Shown: positions 58,140 through 64,000 of the stretch, piece after piece
Layout: the number at the start of each line of letters is the position of its first letter
Numbering within the stretch: the first letter of the stretch is position 1
Source of the DNA: Nostoc linckia FACHB-104
GTDB lineage: Bacteria; Cyanobacteriota; Cyanobacteriia; Cyanobacteriales; Nostocaceae
Length of the DNA stretch: 64,000 bases
NCBI RefSeq assembly: GCF_014696615.1
Contig: NZ_JACJQJ010000021.1
Location: 61,847-125,846, forward strand
Direction: 5' to 3'
The notes under the pieces: generated by a model
Database searches by the model: none
Told to the model about the DNA's origin: nothing
What the model saw: only the letters and a program-made list of their open reading frames with translations
Translations under genes and position numbers: made by a program

Positions 58140-58478
58140 TTAGCGACCTGCTAAAGCCAACGCTTCCTGACCAGTAGGAGATTCTAAAGTCCTAAGGCTG
58201 GGAAACAAGAAATGGTTCTCTTCTACGTATTGAGCACCAAACAGACCTTTTTCTGCCCAGAAATAACGGTCTGTAGTGTGTTCATTACGTTTTACTAGTA
58301 GCAATGCAGGTGGCGCGATACCTTCAGCTTGAATAAATTTTCTTGCTGCTGTCACAGGTTTTTCTTCGCCACTCTCGATGCTATATTGAGGCACATGTTC
58401 CAGGATTCGCCGCCCTTCTTGGCGACGACGACTTTTCCGCTTCCGTCTCCTTGCCAACCTATTTTCCTCCTCTTTCAA
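58140..58478 (-). CDS. DUF3155 domain protein
   Basis: 112 residues with a very basic N terminus (NRLARRRKRKSRRRQEGRRILEHVPQY) and a compact C-terminal domain (VTAARKFIQAEGIAPPALLLVKRNEHTTDRYFWAEKGLFGAQYVEENHFLFPSLR), matching the cyanobacterial DUF3155 family. Small and basic, so nucleic-acid or ribosome binding is possible; nothing proves it. Transcribed alone. Confidence 0.85.
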   Translation of the reverse strand: MKEEENRLARRRKRKSRRRQEGRRILEHVPQYSIESGEEKPVTAARKFIQAEGIAPPALLLVKRNEHTTDRYFWAEKGLFGAQYVEENHFLFPSLRTLESPTGQEALALAGR

Positions 58479-58738
58479 GCTATAGATTGTAGTGATAGCT
58501 ACAAAATCCGTCGTAATTATATAGGTTCTAGTTCAAAAAATCAACCGTTTTTAAGGCTTTGATACAACTCAATTAATGTGTGGAAAGCTAGACAAATCAA
58601 ATTTAGGGAAGTATATAATTCCCTGAACCAAACCATTAGTAAGAAGATTTAGTTAAGCTTTATTAAATGAGCGAGGAACAAATTCCCCTCTTCTTTAATT
58701 TACCCTTAAATTCTATAATCTTGAGCAAAATCTGAAAA

Positions 58739-60070
58739 ATGTTAATGTCTGCCAGTTCTGATTTTGTTGCTCTATGCCGAGAGCAAATAGCATTGTTAAC
58801 CCAAGGGCTAGGAGCATCGTTAAGTGTTGTCTACTTAACACAAGAATTGGTGGGGTCTCCTACAGGTGAGGCAAAACTGATTCCTGTAGTGGTATATCCG
58901 GAGACGGCTATATTAACCCAAGGTGAGGAGACTGCTGAGGTGGAAACACCTAAGCACATGAAAATCAGGAATGTTTTAGCTTTACCCCAATATCGGGGAC
59001 AATTATTGCCAGATGATGGGGAATCATCAAATTCGCCACAGGATTCTGAAGCATCAGAGGAATACCTACTTAGTGAAAACCAAATTGTTTTACCCTTAAG
59101 TCATGAGGGTGTGATGATGGGGTTACTCGTGACGGGTAGAGAAGACCGGGCCTGGAATGAGCAAGAGCAAAGCCAGATCCAAAGCATAGCCCAAAGTCTA
59201 GCGATCGCCTGTATTTTAGATCAACGTCGAGCTTGGTTACAGCAGCAATTACAACAACAACAGATTTTGCAAGAACAGCAGCGTGATCTGCTAGATAATC
59301 TCTTGCACCAGTTTCGTAACCCCCTAACAGCAATTAGAACCTTTGGCAAACTGCTAATGAAACGCTTGCGTGCTGGCGACCCGAACCGCGATGTGGCTGG
59401 TAACATCATTAGGGAAAGCGATCGCCTGCAAGAATTATTACTACAGTTCGACCAAGTTGTTGATTTATCAGAAGCAGATTTAGCACCTCTTCCTCTTCCA
59501 GAAACTCAAGTAGTAGAAGCTACTCTGCAAAAAGAACCGACGAAGCCACCTTTGTTATTACCAGGAACAGGAGAAAAAGAAGCTGATTGCGCTTTAGCAG
59601 AGTTATTAGCGCCATTATTAGTATCAGCTAAAGCAATTGCTCAAGAAAGAAATTTACAACTGATTACTAAAATTCCCCGAAATTTGCCCTTAGTCCGTGC
59701 CAACACTAAAGCATTACGAGAAGTATTGAATAACATCATCGATAATGCATTGAAATACACGCCAGCAGGTGGCAAGATTTTCATTCAAGTAGGGCAAGAA
59801 AAAGATGATTTACAAGGAATTGCCATTAGTGATACCGGGCCAGGAATTCCACAAGAAGATTTAGCACATATTGGCGAACGTCATTACCGAGGCGTACAGG
59901 CGCAAACAGATATCCCAGGTACAGGTTTAGGATTAGCGATCGCCAAACAATTGATCGAGCAAATGCAGGGTAAAATCGAAGTTTTTAGCCCTGCAATTAA
60001 TTCCACAATCGCCTCACCCAAAGCACCGGGGACGACGTTTATTATTTGGTTACCGGAAGTTGAAGGTTAG
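58739..60070 (+). CDS. GAF-domain sensor histidine kinase (possibly Hik2/CSK-like)
   Basis: 443 residues, soluble. A GAF-like sensor (about 8-160; FVALCREQIALLTQGLGASLSVVYLTQEL) contains an acidic low-complexity insert (about 92-108). The DHp helix has the H-box LLHQFRNPLTAIRTFGKLLMKRL with His190; the HATPase has N-box REVLNNIIDNALKYTP, G1 ISDTGPGIP and G2 GTGLGLAIAKQL. The HQFRNPLTA box and N-terminal GAF resemble the Hik2/chloroplast sensor kinase group that senses the photosynthetic redox state, but this is a family-level impression. The TAG leads straight into a heptamer array. Confidence 0.85.
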   Translation: MLMSASSDFVALCREQIALLTQGLGASLSVVYLTQELVGSPTGEAKLIPVVVYPETAILTQGEETAEVETPKHMKIRNVLALPQYRGQLLPDDGESSNSPQDSEASEEYLLSENQIVLPLSHEGVMMGLLVTGREDRAWNEQEQSQIQSIAQSLAIACILDQRRAWLQQQLQQQQILQEQQRDLLDNLLHQFRNPLTAIRTFGKLLMKRLRAGDPNRDVAGNIIRESDRLQELLLQFDQVVDLSEADLAPLPLPETQVVEATLQKEPTKPPLLLPGTGEKEADCALAELLAPLLVSAKAIAQERNLQLITKIPRNLPLVRANTKALREVLNNIIDNALKYTPAGGKIFIQVGQEKDDLQGIAISDTGPGIPQEDLAHIGERHYRGVQAQTDIPGTGLGLAIAKQLIEQMQGKIEVFSPAINSTIASPKAPGTTFIIWLPEVEG

Positions 60071-60187
60071 TCAAGAGTCCAAAGTCAAGAGTCAAAAGTC
60101 ACAGAGACGCGATTAATCGCGTCTCTACTCAAGAGTTCAAATTACTAAATAACCTTTGACCCTTGACCCTTGACCCTTGACCTTTCA
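60071..60187. repeat. Two stop-anchored heptamer arrays around a REP-like palindrome
   Basis: From the histidine kinase TAG: TCAAGAG, TCCAAAG, TCAAGAG, TCAAAAG. From the SLH-gene TAG (minus strand): TGAAAGG, TCAAGGG x3, TCAAAGG. Between them at 60104-60125 lies a perfect 22-base palindrome with arms GAGACGCGATT, the same element as near the broken transposase at 39.8-40.1 kb. Confidence 0.93.
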
Positions 60188-61429
60188 CTATTTGAGCGAT
60201 AACAACAGGTTTTGATTGATGGTCATTTGCAGGTCGGTGTCGGGGTCGATGGCAATTAAGTCTACACTGTTTTTACCGAAGAACAACCCAATTAAAGCAC
60301 CGATACCAGCGCCACCGAGAACTTCTTCCGTTGCGATCGCGCGATCGCCTGTGACCGCAGATACAGCAGCGGCGGCTCCAGCGCCCAGGACAGTATCTTT
60401 AATGATGCTTCCCGTACTAGTCCCCTTGTTGACGGTTTCTGTCTTGGTAATGACCTCAGAGGTGGCGCTAACTTGATATTCTTGACCATTGGTCAATACT
60501 AGTTTTTGGGCAACGAATTGAGAACCGCCTTGTGCTGGTTTGATTTGACCAACTACCTGACTACCAGCCGGAATGACCACAACACCGTCTTGGGTAATGA
60601 CGTTTTGGGCTACGGTTAGGGTTAAAGGTGCAGTCTCAGTTTTGGTAACGAGAATTTTTTGTGCCTGATCGTACTTCACAGGTATAGCAGTTCCTTGAGG
60701 AATGGTGACTGCTACAGGTGTGGGTGTGGTAGGTTGAGCCGCCACAATATAAGGCGAGTTAACAGCAGAGGCTTGATTGGAACTAACCAACGCTTGATAG
60801 ATAAAAGCTGCTACCTGTGCTCTTGTAGCGGTAGTAGTAGGATTAAGGAACTTCACATTGGGATAGTTCACTACAATTTGTTTTTCTGTAGCAGCTGCGA
60901 TCGGACTCCGAGCATAGTCAGCAATGTTAGAAGCATCGCTGAAATATTGCAGAGTGCTTTCAATATTGCTACTAGGACTATATTCCAAACCGTTAGCGAG
61001 GGAAACTAGAACCTGCTGACGAGGAATTGCTTGGTTAGGTTCAAAGCGGTTACCGGGATATCCTGACAAGAAACCAATGGTATAAGCTTGCTGAATAGCA
61101 CTAGCCGCCCAATAGTTGCTGGGTACATCTGTAAAGTTAATTGCTTGCCGTTGTGGAGATTTTTGGAAAGCTTTGTTAACCATAGCAGCAAATTGTGCCC
61201 GGGTAACTGGTTCTTCTGGACGGAAACTACCATCAGGAAACCCAGCAATTACTCCTCTTTGTGATAATTGTTGAATAAATTGTGCTGCCCAATAATTAGA
61301 ATTAACATCAGAAAAAGTAGTTTGAGCAAAGGAAGGAGCAGCTGTAATTAAAGGTGCTACAGTACCGACTGTAATACTCAAAGCCATCAATGCAGCTGTT
61401 CCGGATTGCCAACGATTTAAAGCAAACAT
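60188..61429 (-). CDS. Outer envelope protein with SLH repeats and glycine-zipper domain
   Basis: Signal peptide about 1-36 (ending APSFAQ). Three S-layer-homology units follow (about 38-220: FSDVNSNYWAAQFIQQLSQRGVIAGFPDG, FTDVPSNYWAASAIQQAYTIGFLSGYPGN, and a degenerate third), which bind peptidoglycan-linked polymers. The C-terminal half (about 240-413) has VTIPQGTAIPVKYDQAQKI, a beta domain, GSIIKDTVLGAGAAAAVSAVTG and GGAGIGALIGLFFG zipper helices and a last strand LQMTINQNLLLSL. The same C-terminal domain without SLH is encoded by the neighbour at 61.8 kb. Cell-wall-anchored structural role inferred. Confidence 0.88.
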   Translation of the reverse strand: MFALNRWQSGTAALMALSITVGTVAPLITAAPSFAQTTFSDVNSNYWAAQFIQQLSQRGVIAGFPDGSFRPEEPVTRAQFAAMVNKAFQKSPQRQAINFTDVPSNYWAASAIQQAYTIGFLSGYPGNRFEPNQAIPRQQVLVSLANGLEYSPSSNIESTLQYFSDASNIADYARSPIAAATEKQIVVNYPNVKFLNPTTTATRAQVAAFIYQALVSSNQASAVNSPYIVAAQPTTPTPVAVTIPQGTAIPVKYDQAQKILVTKTETAPLTLTVAQNVITQDGVVVIPAGSQVVGQIKPAQGGSQFVAQKLVLTNGQEYQVSATSEVITKTETVNKGTSTGSIIKDTVLGAGAAAAVSAVTGDRAIATEEVLGGAGIGALIGLFFGKNSVDLIAIDPDTDLQMTINQNLLLSLK

Positions 61430-61795
61430 AGAATTTTAGTCCAATAAAATTTATTTTTTCTTCTGTTACTTACTTAGACAATTGATAGATGCTAATGTTC
61501 CTAATTATTCTGCCTTTTTATAAAACCGTGACTTAAGTCACAATTCGTTATTAAAGCATCTATATAAAGTTAAAAACTGCAATACCAATAGTTTGAGTAA
61601 AGCGTTAACCTAACCAAACATTAAGGTATAGTATTGAGTTTTGATTATGTATATTCAGGGCAAGATAAAATCATCCGGATGAAATAGAATTATCCGGATC
61701 AAAGAGATATAAAAAATTAAGCGATCGCACACATATAAAAAAGTGGCGATCGCAGATTAGGGATGATTAAATTCAATACTGAAAGCTAGTTGAGT
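61430..61795. other. Intergenic region between the two related envelope genes
   Basis: AT-rich spacer that should hold the SLH-gene promoter. It contains the paired ATCCGGAT sites described separately and two HIP1-type GCGATCGC or GGCGATCGC sites near 61720-61755. No coding sequence. Confidence 0.5.
61671..61699. promoter_or_regulatory. Tandem ATCCGGAT palindromes, candidate operator pair
   Basis: TCATCCGGATGA at 61671-61682 and ATCCGGAT at 61692-61699, centres about 19-20 bases apart, roughly two helical turns. They lie about 245 bases upstream of the SLH gene and 100 bases beyond the stop of the paralogue. Confidence 0.35.
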
Positions 61796-62506
61796 TTAGT
61801 AGCGTGATAGTAGCAATCTAGAGTTCAATGTGATGTCTAAATCTTCTTCAGGACGCAAGACGAAAACATCAGCTTGGTTTTTCCGTAGCAGTACACTGGC
61901 TCCAGCACCAGCCGCCGCACCAATAATAGGTTCTAAAACTTCAATTTTGCGGTTACCTGTAACTAATGAAATTAAAGTTGCAGCACCAGCACCAATAGCG
62001 GCATCTGTTAAAATACTGCCTGTATCAGCTCCTTTAGAGATTTTTTCAACTTGAGAATATGTGCGAGAACTAGCACTAATTTGCTGACGACGACCAGAAG
62101 CAAATACTAATTCTTGAGCGATAAATCTGACACCTTGTCTATTGTTATTATTATTTCTGTCGCTAGAATAAACGCTACCGAGGTTTACAGGTTCTAGTCT
62201 ACCAACAACATCAGTTCCCCGAGGAATTAATACATTCCTGTTATTATCGATAATATCGCTGGCGATTTTGAGAGTTAGATCCATTCTTTCGCCAGGTTTA
62301 ACAATTACTTTTTCTTTTTCGTATGTAACAGGAAAAGTTACATTAGCAGGAATATTGACTGTTCGGGATTGGTTAATATTGTATTGAGCACTAGCAGGAG
62401 CAGAGGCAAATAAAGGCGCGATCGCACCTGTGGTAATTGCCATTGACATGAGTGCCGCAGTTCCAGATTTCCAACGATAAAGGCGTGTCATACTAGGGAT
62501 TTCCAT
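61796..62506 (-). CDS. Exported glycine-zipper protein, paralogue of the SLH protein's C-terminal half
   Basis: 236 residues. The signal peptide (about 12-41, GTAALMSMAITTGAIAPLFASAPASAQ) is very similar to that of the SLH protein (RWQSGTAALMALSITVGTVAPL). The mature part starts VNIPANVTFPVTYEKEKVIV, continues DLTLKIASDIIDNNRNVLIPRGTDVVG, RFIAQELVFASGRRQQISASS, then GSILTDAAIGAGAATLISLVTG and GAAAGAGASVLL zipper helices and a last strand LDITLNSRLLLSRY. Module by module this matches the C-terminal half of the downstream SLH protein, so one probably arose by duplication with gain or loss of the SLH part. Met6 may be the start. Confidence 0.8.
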   Translation of the reverse strand: MEIPSMTRLYRWKSGTAALMSMAITTGAIAPLFASAPASAQYNINQSRTVNIPANVTFPVTYEKEKVIVKPGERMDLTLKIASDIIDNNRNVLIPRGTDVVGRLEPVNLGSVYSSDRNNNNNRQGVRFIAQELVFASGRRQQISASSRTYSQVEKISKGADTGSILTDAAIGAGAATLISLVTGNRKIEVLEPIIGAAAGAGASVLLRKNQADVFVLRPEEDLDITLNSRLLLSRY

Positions 62507-62837
62507 TTAAGTCAGAGAGATTTTTAATGACGCAGATCTACTGAAATTGTTTCAGCATATTTTGAAACCTGTCTATAGAGATATGCCGTAGGTAAAGTAG
62601 TTCTAAGACGCGGAGCATTTGCGATCGCTCTTCAGCGGTTATATGCTGCTAATACGCGCCTATTAATTAGTTCGCTATACATATATATGATATCTGACGG
62701 CAAACGTTGTCAGATTGTTCCTGAAGGTTGATATCTGTCGAAAAGACCGACGATTGAAAAACTAATCATATTGATGGCATAGAAAGACTTTGACTTAGAC
62801 AGATATCTTGTCCGTAAAATTTTCTGAAACTATATTG
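62507..62837. other. Spacer upstream of the glycine-zipper gene
   Basis: About 330 bases, no gene. It contains a HIP1 site near 62621 and the GATATCTG sites listed separately. Confidence 0.5.
62689..62807. promoter_or_regulatory. Three GATATCTG(A/T)C sites
   Basis: GATATCTGAC at 62689-62698 (itself paired with GTCAGAT at 62709-62715), GATATCTGTC at 62730-62739 and its inverse GACAGATATC at 62798-62807. The cluster lies between the zipper gene start and the NACHT fragment end and may bind a regulator; a mobile palindrome is an alternative. Confidence 0.35.
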
Positions 62838-63944
62838 TCAAGAATTTTGAATATCGGTAATGGGTAAAATTAATGTATTTTCTATATGTTGTCGTACTTC
62901 GCGGCTAACATAACAATCACTATTTAAATACTCTATTAGCAACTTATTAGCATCGTAATACTGCTTCAGCAATTTCTTTTGCTCTTCATTTAAATGCCAA
63001 TCATGTCCAATATTGTGATATTTAATCATTACTGAGCGTAATTGCTCCGTCCAAGATTTACCTTGGTTTTGCCACCATATTTTACTCCTCTCCCACCATT
63101 TGAAAAGTTCTTCTTGGTTACTTCTATTAGGTATTTGATCTTTAAGTTCTAGGATTGTTTGTTTTAGTTTTGGATGGAGCGCGAGGTTTTGTAGGCGATC
63201 AAGGGCACGATCAAGGACACGGTTGAATACGATTATACGGGCACGAGGTACAATCTGAGGAATGTCGAGAGTAATTACTATAGCAATGGCAATAGTCAGA
63301 TCGTTGTCGAGTTCACAGGGTAGTTCGCGGTTAAATTTGTTGTCTATATCACAGGCAAGATCATTGTCAATCGTAAGGTCGCGAACAAGGTCAAGAGCAA
63401 TAGTGAGGTAAAAAGAACGAACGGCTGCTGGCTTGTAGTGAACTTCGACTGAAACTGTTTTCTGACGTACCCACATCAGTAACTTTTGCAAATTTTCATC
63501 ATCAGCTATGAGTTGATCAATATTCTCTTTCATCAATAGCAGTAACCTATCTGCGTTTGGCGACATTCCAACTGCTAGCAAAAAAACTTCCTGCCATCGT
63601 TTTTCACTAATATGACTAACAAGATTATGTAATGCCTCTTCGGATGACTGCCTTACAACTACAAATTCCCTTGCAGTGAAATACTCATGAAATGTAAGAT
63701 GAGAAAATGAGTAAATTCCTTTTGCTCTTGCAACTACTAATCCATGATGATGTTCAATTGAACGCAAAACTTCTTCACTATCAAGTTGCAATGCCTCCTC
63801 ATCAGTATTAGCACCAGGTAAGTTACGAATATATTCTGTAATATATTGTTCTGCTATTTTCTGCTTGAAAAAATAATCTCCACGCTCAAAGGTAGTTAAA
63901 AGTAAACCAAAAAGTTTTTCCCAAAGAGTGATGCCTACAGCGGG
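62838..63944 (-). pseudogene. 5'-truncated NACHT-type NTPase, C-terminal region
   Basis: The frame reads GDYFFKQKIAEQYITEYIRNLP, then EEVLRSIEHHHGLVVARAKGIYSFSHLTFHEYFTAREF, the region after the NTPase in NACHT proteins, followed by a helical C-terminal domain ending about residue 317 of the part counted from TTG 63791. Protein-like sequence continues upstream of that TTG to about 63900 (TTFERGDYFF). A stop occurs at 63945-63947 within a GC-rich dispersed repeat (63930-63957), and no Walker motifs are found before the window end. The NTPase half is therefore either beyond the window and split by the repeat, or lost. Intact NACHT proteins are STAND-type sensors, often antiviral. Confidence 0.7.
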
Positions 63945-63957
63945 CTACGCCTACGCT
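63930..63957. repeat. Dispersed GC-rich repeat interrupting the NACHT gene
   Basis: GATGCCTACAGCGGGCTACG and following CCTACGCT. It contains GTAGGCGTAGCC on the minus strand, a motif family often seen repeated in Nostocales, and introduces the in-frame stop at 63945-63947. Confidence 0.6.
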
Positions 63958-64000
63958 AATCACATTTACGTAATCTAAAGTGCTATAAGCTACTTATTAT

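Overview
The window comes from a filamentous, probably heterocyst-forming cyanobacterium (Nostocales: Nostoc, Calothrix or a relative). Four things point there: very frequent HIP1 octamers (GCGATCGC), heptanucleotide tandem arrays of the STRR type between genes, cyanobacterium-specific families (CBS-CP12, PatA/PixG-type regulator, DUF3155, DUF3598, DUF3611, DUF1400 hydrolase, CCB2/CCB4-type assembly factor), and very large multi-PAS and CHAT-TPR proteins. No rRNA, tRNA, CRISPR array or intact insertion sequence was recognised.

Layout. 1-3.1 kb: end of a CBS-CP12 gene, then an LPS-export set on the minus strand (LptA-like, LptB, LptF/G permease). 3.4-10.2 kb: a plus-strand signalling block (REC-wHTH-HPt-REC-REC regulator, PatA-like regulator, PAS/GAF histidine kinase). 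10.3-18 kb: FHA protein, a palindrome-rich stretch with a possible gene remnant, a GH26-like protein lacking the usual nucleophile, ligA, a DUF1400 hydrolase and hpd. 18.8-27.4 kb: M28 peptidase, a SafE/UreH plus ferric-reductase-like membrane fusion overlapping a periplasmic CxC protein, galE, an ABC exporter and a WGxxGxxG protein. 27.5-33 kb: a compact three-gene module of a TPR-CHAT protease, a small linker protein and a two-TM protein. 33-45 kb: ClC/CBS/USP protein, lipoprotein-like protein, GH13-CBM20 amylase, a broken REP-associated transposase with its palindromes, a class III cyclase and recJ. 45-56 kb: housekeeping genes (GNATs, RecB-like nuclease, def, ftsX, aat, rpsN, nth, rseP-like, serS). 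56-64 kb: PadR regulator with CCB-type gene, DUF3155, a GAF histidine kinase, two related glycine-zipper proteins (one with SLH repeats) and a truncated NACHT gene.

The most unusual signal is positional. At least fifteen genes have a period-7 array that begins at the first base after the stop codon. The heptamer differs from locus to locus (TCATTTG, GGATTGG, TGGGTAA, TCAAGGG, GGGGATT and others), but the zero-base offset holds. A few arrays also sit flush against start codons, one runs inside the ClC-type gene, and one seems to have supplied the last codons and stop of galE. The second candidate for an undescribed system is the CHAT-TPR / linker / two-TM operon, which has the look of a protease-plus-membrane-effector defence or cell-death module.
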